Shown here one piece after another: positions 17,243 through 24,748 of a DNA stretch of 64,000 bases. The notes under the pieces were generated by a model. It did no database searches, was not told the origin of the DNA, and was given only the letters and a program-made list of their open reading frames with translations. The DNA lies in contig NZ_JAGSGB010000002.1 of assembly GCF_020092905.1 (NCBI RefSeq), forward strand, positions 62,001-126,000. The letters are read 5' to 3'. Numbering within the stretch: position 1 is the stretch's first letter; every line of letters begins with the position of its first letter. This DNA comes from Pacificimonas aurantium. Lineage in GTDB: Bacteria > Pseudomonadota > Alphaproteobacteria > Sphingomonadales > Sphingomonadaceae. The translations under genes were made by a program, and so were the position numbers.

Positions 17243-17515
17243 ATGCCGCTTGCCGTCGTTCCCATCCTGTTTGCGCTCGCGATCCTCGTGACCGCCGTGT
17301 CGGGAGTGTGGCTGATGCTCAACGCCCGGTCGGTGGCGGCGCTGTTCCGCGACCGCGACGTGATCGAGCCGGGGCCCGGGCGCCCGCGCCGGTCGCGCAA
17401 GGCCGTCATTGTGGCGCTCGTCCTGTTCAACCTCGGCTGGATGTCCGCGGTCGCGATCCAGTGGGCCAGCTGGGAAGGCGAGACCAATGAGATGGTCGTT
17501 CCCGATCCCTACTGA
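17243..17515 (+). CDS. Two-helix membrane protein, unknown function
   Basis: A 90-residue protein with two predicted transmembrane helices (LAVVPILFALAILVTAVSGV and AVIVALVLFNLGWMSAVAI) joined by a basic, Pro/Arg-rich loop RPRRSRK. GGGAGG lies nine bases before the ATG. I do not recognise the family. It starts a series of short same-strand genes between nrdA and nrdB and its 3' end nears the next gene. Confidence 0.7.
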   Translation: MPLAVVPILFALAILVTAVSGVWLMLNARSVAALFRDRDVIEPGPGRPRRSRKAVIVALVLFNLGWMSAVAIQWASWEGETNEMVVPDPY

Positions 17516-17552
17516 TCGCCGTCGGTCTGCGCGGCACGGGGAAAGCGCGGCC

Positions 17553-17825
17553 GTGCGCGGTGGCGGCGTTCTTGTCGCCGCACTGGTCCTCCTGTCGGCC
17601 TGTGCCAATCAGAGCGCGGCGGCGGTAGAGCCCGGCGCGCCCGGATTTCTCTGGGGCCTGTGGCACGGCTTCATCTTTCCCTGGGCCTTTATCGGGTCGC
17701 TCTTTTCAAGCGAGATCTCCATCTACGCCGTCCCGAACAGCGGCGGCTGGTATGATTTCGGCTATTTCCTCGGCGTTGCGGTGCTGGGCGGCGGCTCGCT
17801 GTTTTCCGGCAAGCGGAAGGGGTAG
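17553..17825 (+). CDS. Small lipoprotein with membrane segments
   Basis: A 90-residue protein starting at GTG behind GGGGAAAG. It has a lipoprotein signal with lipobox LLSACAN, then FLWGLWHGFIFPWAFIGSLF, a Tyr/Trp segment and a second hydrophobic stretch YFLGVAVLGGGSLFSG ending KRKG. This layout (lipobox, W-G-hydrophobic, GGSLFSG) recurs in uncharacterised bacterial proteins, but I cannot name the function. A longer start at 17487 would overlap the preceding gene and hide the signal sequence. Confidence 0.7.
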   Translation: MRGGGVLVAALVLLSACANQSAAAVEPGAPGFLWGLWHGFIFPWAFIGSLFSSEISIYAVPNSGGWYDFGYFLGVAVLGGGSLFSGKRKG

Positions 17826-17835
17826 GCGGCGAGGC

Positions 17836-17997
17836 ATGACTCTCGCCATTCTCGCCGTCCTCCTGTTCCTTGCCTCGACCGCGCTGTCGCTCGCGGGACG
17901 CCGCACCGCCGACCCGCGCCGCGCGCAGCTGCTGAACGCAGGCGGAGGCCTCCTCCTCATCGGTGCGCTTCTGGCCCTGGGCCTCAGCCTCGTCTAA
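17836..17997 (+). CDS. Small membrane protein, 53 residues
   Basis: ATG at 17836 behind GGCGGCGAGG, only ten bases after the preceding stop. It encodes two hydrophobic helices (LAILAVLLFLASTALSLAG and GGGLLLIGALLALGLSLV) around a charged turn RRTADPRRAQ. Spacing and a clean ribosome-binding site make it a likely real member of the small-gene series between nrdA and nrdB. Function unknown. Confidence 0.65.
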   Translation: MTLAILAVLLFLASTALSLAGRRTADPRRAQLLNAGGGLLLIGALLALGLSLV

Positions 17998-18012
17998 GGC
18001 GCGGGCGGCATC

Positions 18013-19311
18013 ATGACCGGCCCGACCCGCATCCTCTTCGTTTCGCCCTATTTCCCGCCCTTCTCACCGGTGGGCGCGATCCGCATGCCGCACCTGGCGC
18101 ATCATTGGGCCGAGGGCGAGCGCCGGGTCGACGTCGTCGCCGTCGACAATCCGAATTTCGCCGGGCTGCTGCCACCCCGGCCGCATGAGAAGATCGCCGT
18201 CCATCATCTGCCCTACCGGCCGGGCCAGCCGCCCTCCGATCCCGCCGCCGCGCCGCCCGCCGCGGGCTCCGGTCCTGCGCGCGACGCCGAGGACCCGGGC
18301 TATCTGAAGCGCCTCTACCGCGCGCTGCGCACGCTGCCAGACCGCTATCATCCCTATTGGACGCAGCTTGCCGGGACGCGCGGGGCGGAGATCGCCGCCG
18401 CGTCGGGGGCCGAGCTCATCTATTCCTCCGGCCCGCCCCAGTCGGCGCACATCGCCGCCGCGAGGATCAAGGCCGCGACGGGCCTGCCCTGGGTGGCGGA
18501 GCTGCGCGACATCTGGCTCGGCCAGCCCTACAGCGACACGCCGCTGCCGGTGCGCCTGCTCTCCGAGCGTCTCGGGCGGAGGACGCTCGGCGCCGCCGAT
18601 GCCTTCGTCACCGTGACCGAAGGGGCGGGCGAGGATATGCGCGCGCGCTTCGACCGCCCGGTGACCACCGCCTTCAACGGCTTCTCTCCGGACGATTTTC
18701 CCGCCGAGTCCTTTGCCGCGCCGCCCGCGCCGCTCGATCCCGATCGCCTCACCATCCTCCATGCCGGCGTCGTCTATGCGCACCGCCGCGACCCGGCCGC
18801 GCTGTTCGCCGCCATCGCGCGCCTGCCGCAGGCGGACCGCGCCGCCGTCCGTGCGCTTTTCTATCATGACGAGCGCGGCTTCGTGGAGGCGCGCGCGGCC
18901 GAGCACGGCGTCGAGGCGAACATAGAGATGCGCCCGCTCGTCCCGCGTACCGAGATGCTGTCGCTCGAACGGCGCGTTGACGTCCTCCTCCTCTGCCGCT
19001 GGGACGATCCGCGCGACGACGCCGTCATTCCCGGCAAGACCTTCGAATATATCGGCGCGCGCCGGTCCGTTCTCGGCGTGGGGTCGGAGCGGGGAGAGGC
19101 GGCCGCCATCGTGCGCGCGGGGCCGTTCGGCCTCGTCTCCAACGATCCCGACGTCATCGCCGGCCAGCTCTCCGCCTGGCTCGCCGAAAAGCGCGCCGCG
19201 AAGGCGAGGGGGGATGCCCGCGTGCCCGACCTGCCGGCGGAACCCACGCGCGCCTATACCCGCGCGGCGCAGTTCGCCCTTGTCGACGACGCCCTGGCGC
19301 GCCTCGTCTGA
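18013..19311 (+). CDS. Glycosyltransferase, GT-B fold
   Basis: A 432-residue enzyme with the N-terminal acceptor-side motif LFVSPYFPPFSPVGAIRM seen in WcaI-like/GT4-like transferases, a central YSSGPPQSAHIAA segment, and a C-terminal donor domain with TILHAGVVYAHR and IPGKTFEYIGARR (the nucleotide-sugar contact loop). It probably transfers a sugar to a cell-surface glycan precursor in the cytoplasm. It lies 15 bases after the small membrane gene. High Arg/Ala content reflects very high local GC. Donor and acceptor are unknown. Confidence 0.85.
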   Translation: MTGPTRILFVSPYFPPFSPVGAIRMPHLAHHWAEGERRVDVVAVDNPNFAGLLPPRPHEKIAVHHLPYRPGQPPSDPAAAPPAAGSGPARDAEDPGYLKRLYRALRTLPDRYHPYWTQLAGTRGAEIAAASGAELIYSSGPPQSAHIAAARIKAATGLPWVAELRDIWLGQPYSDTPLPVRLLSERLGRRTLGAADAFVTVTEGAGEDMRARFDRPVTTAFNGFSPDDFPAESFAAPPAPLDPDRLTILHAGVVYAHRRDPAALFAAIARLPQADRAAVRALFYHDERGFVEARAAEHGVEANIEMRPLVPRTEMLSLERRVDVLLLCRWDDPRDDAVIPGKTFEYIGARRSVLGVGSERGEAAAIVRAGPFGLVSNDPDVIAGQLSAWLAEKRAAKARGDARVPDLPAEPTRAYTRAAQFALVDDALARLV

Positions 19312-19368
19312 CGGGGTCTCTCCCGCCCTCTTTCCCCCCGCCTCACGCCTCGCGTCTTTCGCGCGCAT

Positions 19369-19384
19369 CCCCGACATATGGGGG
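19369..19384 (+). promoter_or_regulatory. NrdR box 1 of nrdB
   Basis: CCCCGACATATGGGGG is a dyad keeping the C-A-ATaT-G core of the NrdR box. It is the weaker of two candidates upstream of nrdB and lies 33 bases before the stronger one. Confidence 0.45.
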
Positions 19385-19401
19385 TGCCATATCCCGCCCA
19401 T

Positions 19402-19417
19402 ACGCAATCTATTGTGG
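19402..19417 (+). promoter_or_regulatory. NrdR box 2 of nrdB
   Basis: ACGCAATCTATTGTGG matches the NrdR-box consensus acaCwAtATaTwGtgt at 13 of 16 positions, counting w as A or T. It stands about 145 bases before nrdB in a 250-base gap, indicating that nrdB has its own promoter. Confidence 0.7.
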
Positions 19418-19561
19418 ATAAAGGTGGGGAGAACCGCATTTCACCCCTTTCCGACTCGGCGGCCCGGGCCTAGCCTCTCTGATCGAATGCCGGGCCTTCG
19501 CACCGGCGACCGTATCGCAGCGTAATGTCGCGTATCGAACCGACTGGAAAAGGGGACCGCC

Positions 19562-20602
19562 ATGGGACTTCTGGAAGCCCGCAAGACCTACAAGCCCTTC
19601 GAATATCCTTGGGCCTATGATTTCTGGAAGCGGCAGCAGCAGATCCACTGGATGCCCGAGGAGGTGCCGCTGGGCGAGGATTGCCGCGACTGGGCGCAGA
19701 AGCTGACGCCGCACGAGCGCAACCTCCTCACGCAGATCTTCCGCTTCTTCACCCAGGCGGATGTCGAGGTGCAGGATTGCTATCACGACAAATATGGCCG
19801 CGTCTTCAAACCCACCGAGGTGAAGATGATGCTGACCGCCTTTTCCAACATGGAAACGGTGCACATCGCGGCCTATTCGCACCTGCTCGACACGATCGGC
19901 ATGCCCGAAAGCGAATATTCCGCCTTCCTCGAATATGAGGAGATGAAGGACAAGCACGACTTCCTGCAGGTGTTCGGCGTCGACACCGACGAGGACATTG
20001 CCCGCACGCTGGCGGCCTTTGGCGGCTTTACCGAGGGGATGCAGCTGTTCGCCAGCTTTGCGATGCTGATGAACTTCCCGCGCTTCAACAAGATGAAGGG
20101 CATGGGCCAGATCGTGTCCTGGTCGGTGCGCGACGAATCGCTCCACTGCGAGGGGATCGTGCGCCTGTTTCACGCCTTCGTCGAGGAGCGCCAGTGCCTC
20201 ACCAAGGCGGTGAAGGAGGACATCATCGACATCTGTCAGAAGACGGTGCGGCTGGAGGATGCCTTTATCGATCTCGCCTTCGAAATGGGCCCGGTGAACG
20301 GGATGAGCCCGAAGGAGATCAAGAAGTATATCCGCTACATCGCCGACTGGCGGCTGGGCCAGCTCGGCCTGCCGGCCATCTACATGGTCGACGACCACCC
20401 CATTCCCTGGCTGACCGAGATCCTGAACGGCGTCGAGCACGCCAACTTCTTCGAAACCCGCGCGACCGAATATTCGAAGGCGGCGACGCGCGGCAATTGG
20501 AACGACGTCTGGACCAACTTCGACAAGCGCAAGCGCGCGAAGGACGGCCCCGCCGCGAACGAGGAAGAAGAACCCAGCCTGCTGGGCGAAGCGGCGGAGT
20601 AG
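19562..20602 (+). CDS. nrdB: Ribonucleoside-diphosphate reductase beta subunit, class I
   Basis: A 346-residue radical-generating subunit. The four-helix ferritin-like core carries the metal ligands in METVHIAAYSHLLD (Glu-x2-His with the radical Tyr four residues after His) and in SVRDESLHCEGI (Glu-x2-His). The C-terminal end is acidic and partly disordered, as needed for docking to NrdA. There is no N-terminal ATP-cone. GGGGACCGCC stands close before the ATG. It is separated from nrdA by four genes and preceded by its own NrdR-box pair. Confidence 0.95.
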   Translation: MGLLEARKTYKPFEYPWAYDFWKRQQQIHWMPEEVPLGEDCRDWAQKLTPHERNLLTQIFRFFTQADVEVQDCYHDKYGRVFKPTEVKMMLTAFSNMETVHIAAYSHLLDTIGMPESEYSAFLEYEEMKDKHDFLQVFGVDTDEDIARTLAAFGGFTEGMQLFASFAMLMNFPRFNKMKGMGQIVSWSVRDESLHCEGIVRLFHAFVEERQCLTKAVKEDIIDICQKTVRLEDAFIDLAFEMGPVNGMSPKEIKKYIRYIADWRLGQLGLPAIYMVDDHPIPWLTEILNGVEHANFFETRATEYSKAATRGNWNDVWTNFDKRKRAKDGPAANEEEEPSLLGEAAE

Positions 20603-20672
20603 GGTTAGGGTTGACTCGATCGCGACGACAGGAGAGTGCCTGTCCGAACAAATGCGGAACAAAGGGTTTCGA

Positions 20673-21791
20673 ATGCTATCTGTTGTGGACCTTTTCTGCG
20701 GCGCCGGCGGCCTGAGCTTAGGCTTCCAGAATGCAGGCTTCCGCGTCCTTCTCGGAAATGACATCGAGGGTCAGTTTGGTGAAACTTTCTCCGCCACTCA
20801 TAGCGGTGCGAAGTTTCTTGAAGGCCCAGTTTCCGAATTGAGAGGCCGGCGGGTCTTAAGAGAAACCGGTCTTTCTAGAGGAGAATTAAACGTTCTGGTT
20901 GGTGGGCCACCATGCCAAGGCTATAGTGTTTATAACCACGGTCGCGGAAGTCATGACCCTCGAGCTAGTTTGTTCAGAGATTATCTTGCCATCGTAGAAG
21001 GTGTTCTTCCAGAATGGTTGGTGATGGAGAACGTGGTAGGCCTTCTGTCAATTGACAAAGGTGCTCTTTTCGAAACTATTAAAGCAGAAATTATTGAGCT
21101 GGGCTATACAAAGGTTCAAGCCCTTATTCTAAAGGCGGAAGAATACGGTGTTCCTCAAGAGAGACGCCGCGTTGTATTCGTTGCTAATAGGCTTGGTATT
21201 CCGATTTCTCCTCCAGAGAAAACGCACAGCAAGGAGGCTGGGTTCGTTTCGGTTTGGGACGCAATTGGAGACTTGCCTCCGATATACGGGGGGGTGCGCG
21301 ATCCGCGCGCGGTACCGTATGCTGCGGAACCCTCCAATCCATTTCAGCATCGCGTTCGTGGTAATCGGACTGTTGTTAGCGATCATATTGCGCCAAGACT
21401 CGGCCCCGCAAATCAGGAGCGTGTAAAGCACATTCCTGAAGGTGGTTCGTGGCGCGATATTCCCGTCGACTTGTTGCCGGCGGGAATGCGTAAAGCAAAG
21501 CGCTCCGATCACACGAAGCGCTACGGGCGCCCTCGAAAGTCTGACTTGGCGTGTACGATCTTGACGAAGTGTGATATACACTGGGGCGCTTTCTTACACC
21601 CAATTCAAAACAGGCCTTTCTCTGTTAGAGAGGCGGCACGGCTTCAGTCGTTTCCCGACAGTTTTGAATTCAAGGGAAGTATGACTGAGAAATTTGTTCA
21701 GGTTGGAAATGCAGTTCCACCGATGCTTGCTGAAGCTCTTGCGAACTCGATTATCAAGTGCCGACAAGAGAATGTCCGGAAAGCGGCATGA
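20673..21791 (+). CDS. DNA (cytosine-5) methyltransferase of a type II R-M system
   Basis: A 372-residue C5 methylase. Motif I VVDLFCGAGGLSLGF, motif IV with catalytic Cys in GGPPCQGYS, motif VI WLVMENV, motif VIII QERRRVVFVA, and motif IX/X REAARLQSFPDSF ... QVGNAVPP are complete. It protects the host from the nuclease encoded by the next gene, whose ATG overlaps this stop (ATGA). I use ATG 20673 behind AAAGGG; an upstream ATG at 20652 is possible. Codon use and GC are much lower than in neighbours, a sign of horizontal transfer. Confidence 0.93.
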   Translation: MLSVVDLFCGAGGLSLGFQNAGFRVLLGNDIEGQFGETFSATHSGAKFLEGPVSELRGRRVLRETGLSRGELNVLVGGPPCQGYSVYNHGRGSHDPRASLFRDYLAIVEGVLPEWLVMENVVGLLSIDKGALFETIKAEIIELGYTKVQALILKAEEYGVPQERRRVVFVANRLGIPISPPEKTHSKEAGFVSVWDAIGDLPPIYGGVRDPRAVPYAAEPSNPFQHRVRGNRTVVSDHIAPRLGPANQERVKHIPEGGSWRDIPVDLLPAGMRKAKRSDHTKRYGRPRKSDLACTILTKCDIHWGAFLHPIQNRPFSVREAARLQSFPDSFEFKGSMTEKFVQVGNAVPPMLAEALANSIIKCRQENVRKAA

Positions 21792-22462
21792 CGGTAGGGA
21801 TATCAGAGGTAATATTTGAAGTTCTTGGTCGGCGACCAGAATTAAATTTTGATCCAGCATCGGAAGGGTTTATTTGTCCGTATATAAAGGATTTATGTAC
21901 AAAGCGGAGTACTGTTGACAAGTCTGAGCCTTACCCTCTCTGTGCCATAAACACCCCAAAATACGGTCCCATCGCTTTGTGCCCAAAGCGCTTCCACGGC
22001 GCAGATTTTTTAGGCGACGTCATGAGAACCGCCTGGTCTGAGCGTCAAGCCGGAGATTTACACGTTGCAAATGAAGTTACGATGGAGGGTTTCGGGCGCG
22101 TAGATCATGTCATTAGCGAAATTAGTGACGGCGAAATACAGCGGTTCGTATCAGTTGAGCTGCAAGCAATTGATGCCAATGGCACAGTCCGACCAGTGTA
22201 CGACGCCATGCGAAATGGCTACCTTGTAGATCAGCGTCCGAGTTATGGCCCCAATTGGAAAAACGTATCAAAGAGGTACATGAATCAATTAATTTCGAAG
22301 GGTTATTACCACCATCAATGGGGCACTAAGATTTATGCCTCCATACAGGACAAAGTTTACGAATATTTTCGGCGGGATGCTGGTTTCCTCACCACGGACG
22401 ATGTCGACAACGAGCAGGTCAATATCGTGTTCATGATCTACAGTTTGTCGGAGGCTTCCTAA
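21788..22462 (+). CDS. NotI-like type II restriction endonuclease
   Basis: A 224-residue protein overlapping the methylase by 4 bases, so translation is coupled. Four cysteines in the pattern Cys30-x6-Cys37 ... Cys52 ... Cys65 (FICPYIKDLC, YPLC, IALCPKRF) match the metal-binding N-terminal motif of the NotI restriction enzyme family. A PD-(D/E)xK-type site is likely formed by Asp106 (GRVDHVIS) and Glu124-x-Gln126 (VSVELQAID), the Gln replacing the usual Lys. Low GC like its partner. Recognition sequence is not predictable here; a GC-rich site would fit the family. Confidence 0.75.
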   Translation: MTVGISEVIFEVLGRRPELNFDPASEGFICPYIKDLCTKRSTVDKSEPYPLCAINTPKYGPIALCPKRFHGADFLGDVMRTAWSERQAGDLHVANEVTMEGFGRVDHVISEISDGEIQRFVSVELQAIDANGTVRPVYDAMRNGYLVDQRPSYGPNWKNVSKRYMNQLISKGYYHHQWGTKIYASIQDKVYEYFRRDAGFLTTDDVDNEQVNIVFMIYSLSEAS

Positions 22463-22857
22463 CGGAAGCAGTTTCATGAGATTTGAACGTGCGATTGGAA
22501 CGCACCATTCGAATCTGCAGACCGCAGTGCTTTATAAGAATGCACCTTCACGCGAGAAATTCGAACAAGCAATTTCCGCAGCAATGGGCGGCTAGTAAGG
22601 CCACGCGCGACCTTACTAGCCCCCTTTCGTGCCCTCCTGCCAAAGCGCCCCGGCAAGGTTGGCATATTCCGCCCAAGGCGCGTCGTCCTTGCTGCGTGCG
22701 CCTGCCGGATCCGCCCCGACCTCCCCGAACCGTCGGGAAATCTTACATTTTCGTTGCAGTGACTGGCTAAGCTGCGGAAATGGAAGAAAACTCCGTTTGG
22801 CGCGAATCCTGCTTGTTGTGCCTGAACAGACGTAGAGTGGGAGGGGCTGGGAACATC
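22463..22857 (+). other. Intergenic region after the R-M pair
   Basis: A 395-base gap. Apart from the hairpin at 22591-22620 and the ribosome-binding site GGGAGGGG of the next gene I see no gene or repeat. GC rises from left to right across it, which marks the right border of the acquired low-GC segment somewhere near 22600. Confidence 0.5.
22591..22620 (+). terminator. Terminator-like perfect hairpin after the restriction gene
   Basis: GCTAGTAAGG and CCTTACTAGC form a perfect 10-bp inverted repeat with a 10-base loop, followed by CCCCCTTTCG. The poor T-tract makes it an uncertain terminator, but its position about 130 bases after the R-M operon suits that role. Confidence 0.55.
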
Positions 22858-23541
22858 ATGTCACTGCGTAGGATCGCGTCGATACCCTTGCTCGCGCCGC
22901 TTCTGGGGACGTGTCTGTTGGCTCCGGCTGCGGCATCGCTCATTCCGGTCGCCAGTTACGACATGCTGAATGGCGGTAGCGGCACCTATAATTACTGGGA
23001 CGACAGTTATGACGGGGCGGGCAGCCGGACCACCGATTATGCGGCGCTGACGGGCGGGACGGGCCAGCTTACCGACGGCATCATCGCATCGGCGCCATAT
23101 TCGGTGGTCGAGCCTGCCGCCGGGCCGGGGCCCTATGTCGGCTGGCGCTACAATGTCTTTGGCGGACCCTACATCTATCCCGTCATCACGTTCAGTTTTG
23201 CCGGCGACTACAGCTTCGACCAGGCCGTGATCCATTTCGACGATGCCGACGGGCAGGGCGGTGTCGACCATATCCAGCGTGTGGATGTGGCGCAGCGCGG
23301 TGTCCAGTCTTTCGGCGATCCTGCCGGCAGCGGCCCCACCTCGATCGGCGTCGACTTGACCGGGCTGTCCGGCAATGTGGTGAGCCTGCAATTGGTGGGC
23401 GCGGATCAGTGGCAGTTCGTCAGCGAGATCGAGTTTTTCGGCAGCAGCCTCGCGGTTCCGGCGCCGGGCGCTCTCGGCTTGGTCGGGCTTGGAACGTTCG
23501 CCGCCGCGTCGCTGCGACGGCGCCGGAGCTGGCGCGCCTAA
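22858..23541 (+). CDS. Secreted PEP-CTERM-like protein
   Basis: A 227-residue exported protein with signal peptide (LLGTCLLAPAAASLIP) and a central beta-rich domain with Asp/Gly/Tyr-rich segments (NYWDDSYDGAGS). The end, VPAPGALGLVGLGTFAAASL followed by an Arg cluster, is a PEP-CTERM-type sorting signal: VPxP motif, hydrophobic helix, basic tail. Such proteins are processed by exosortase, usually with exopolysaccharide genes; none are in the window. ATG 22858 was chosen for GGGAGGGG nine bases upstream. Function of the beta domain is unknown, possibly carbohydrate binding. Confidence 0.8.
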   Translation: MSLRRIASIPLLAPLLGTCLLAPAAASLIPVASYDMLNGGSGTYNYWDDSYDGAGSRTTDYAALTGGTGQLTDGIIASAPYSVVEPAAGPGPYVGWRYNVFGGPYIYPVITFSFAGDYSFDQAVIHFDDADGQGGVDHIQRVDVAQRGVQSFGDPAGSGPTSIGVDLTGLSGNVVSLQLVGADQWQFVSEIEFFGSSLAVPAPGALGLVGLGTFAAASLRRRRSWRA

Positions 23542-23583
23542 GTCATTCGTTGACGGGTTATTTCCGCGGCGTTGGCTCTGCCG

Positions 23584-24063
23584 CTATTTCACCCGCCGCA
23601 GCGCCGCGCCGGGGCCGTGCCAGCGCGGGCCGTCTAGGGGAGAGGTGCGCGCGGCGGCCGAACCGCCCGCTCCCGGCCCATTTCCGGGTCCATCTCCGGG
23701 CCCATCTCCGGGCCCGCCCGGATCGTCGCCGTCGTGGCCCTCTGCCGCGGGCCGGAAATCGGCAGGGCAGGGGCCGGGACGCCATAGCGGAGTCGGCTCC
23801 GACAGCACGGGGACCAGCGGGCTCTCGGGCGTCGCGGCATACAGGTAGAACCCGCGCCCGCCGCAGCGGGCCACCCGGCACAGCGGCCGCTTGTCCAGCA
23901 GCACATAGCGCGGGCCCTTAACGCGCCGGATCAGCGCCGCGCTGGTGCGGAACACCTGGTGGCAGCGCGGGCAGTGCACCAGCAGGATGCCGCCCGCCTC
24001 GATCGCCTCACCGACATAATGCGCTTCGGGGGGGAGCAGCCGGTTGGGGAATTTGCGCGCCAT
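23584..24063 (-). CDS. Putative zinc-ribbon protein, possibly LexA-controlled
   Basis: A 159-residue cytoplasmic protein. HCPRCHQVF and, about 35 residues later, CRVARCGGRGFY provide two Cys pairs that could bind zinc. The C-terminal 40 residues are a low-complexity Gly/Pro/Asp tail (GDGPGDGPGNGPG). ATG 24063 was chosen because the conserved-looking part begins MARKFPNRLLPPEAHYVG and the codons before it look random. A GTTC-N7-GTTC box lies 12 bases upstream of this ATG. I do not recognise the family; a role in DNA damage response would be inference only. Confidence 0.6.
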   Translation of the reverse strand: MARKFPNRLLPPEAHYVGEAIEAGGILLVHCPRCHQVFRTSAALIRRVKGPRYVLLDKRPLCRVARCGGRGFYLYAATPESPLVPVLSEPTPLWRPGPCPADFRPAAEGHDGDDPGGPGDGPGDGPGNGPGAGGSAAARTSPLDGPRWHGPGAALRRVK

Positions 24064-24074
24064 GCCCCTGTTTG

Positions 24075-24089
24075 GAACGAACGGGGAAC
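24075..24089 (-). promoter_or_regulatory. Candidate LexA (SOS) box, GTTC-N7-GTTC
   Basis: On the minus strand GTTCCCCGTTCGTTC fits the alphaproteobacterial LexA box (direct repeat GTTC spaced by 7). It ends 12 bases before the ATG of the zinc-ribbon gene, so LexA bound here would block transcription or its start. One or two such matches are expected by chance in a window this size. Confidence 0.45.
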
Positions 24090-24251
24090 AAACGGCAAGG
24101 GGGCATCTGCGCCGGTCTTCCGAAATTGGACTTTTGCTGCTTTGCTTCCCTCCATGCCGTCTCCGACAAGATCCCCGATGCCCGCGCGGTCCGCACGCCC
24201 TGAAGCCCCGGCAGGGGTTCCAGTGACCCTCCCGGCCAACCTCCGGTCCTT

Positions 24252-24306
24252 CACGCGCGTACACGCACGCGCACACGCGCGCTGAGGTGTGACCTACTGT
24301 GACCTA
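24252..24306 (+). repeat. Left copy of a 38-bp inverted repeat with Z-DNA-prone tract
   Basis: Bases 24252-24282 alternate pyrimidine and purine without a break for 31 positions (ACGCGCGTACACGCACGCG and so on). They run into TGAGG and two decamers TGTGACCTAC. The core 24269-24306 is found inverted at 38708-38745 with one mismatch. Confidence 0.85.
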
Positions 24307-24397
24307 CAGTTGCGCGCGCCCTTCATGATCTGGCGCAAAATAGCGGGCGGGGCCGTGCGCTAGACTGGCGGTCCGACAGAAAGAGAGGGTTCCTGAA

Positions 24398-24733
24398 ATG
24401 ACCGATAGTGCCGCCGCGAAGATCCGCCTGCAGGCCATGCAGGCCGAACTGGAGCAGCGCCTTGCCCGGGTGGAGCGCGACCTGGGAGAGCCGCTCAACG
24501 CCGACTCGTCCGAGCAGGCGGTCGAGCTGTCCGACGACGAGGTTCTGGAGGGCGAGGGCATATTGGTGGCGCGCGAGCTTGCCTCGGTGCGCCGGGCGCT
24601 GGGCCGGATCGAGCAGGGCAGCTACGGCGAATGCGTGCGCTGCGGCGCCGACATCGCCCCCGGGCGTCTCGAGGCGCGGCCCGAGGCGGCGCTGTGCATC
24701 GCCTGCGCCTCGGCCGAAACGCCCCGGGGCTAG
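24398..24733 (+). CDS. TraR/DksA family zinc-finger protein
   Basis: A 111-residue protein with an N-terminal coiled coil (ELEQRLARVERDLGEPL) and a C-terminal four-Cys zinc finger CVRCG ... CIACA within GSYGECVRCGADI. It has the DksA-like architecture (acidic motif in the coil, GxYGxC before the finger) but is shorter than true DksA, so it may act on the RNA polymerase secondary channel or be a DksA-like paralogue. RBS GAGAGGG. Monocistronic as far as seen. Confidence 0.9.
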   Translation: MTDSAAAKIRLQAMQAELEQRLARVERDLGEPLNADSSEQAVELSDDEVLEGEGILVARELASVRRALGRIEQGSYGECVRCGADIAPGRLEARPEAALCIACASAETPRG

Positions 24734-24748
24734 CGGGGCGGGTCTCGT

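Noticed and set aside
20600-20625. Telomere-like TAGGGTTAGGGTT before the R-M pair
   Set aside because: Only two units, at the end of nrdB; most likely chance.
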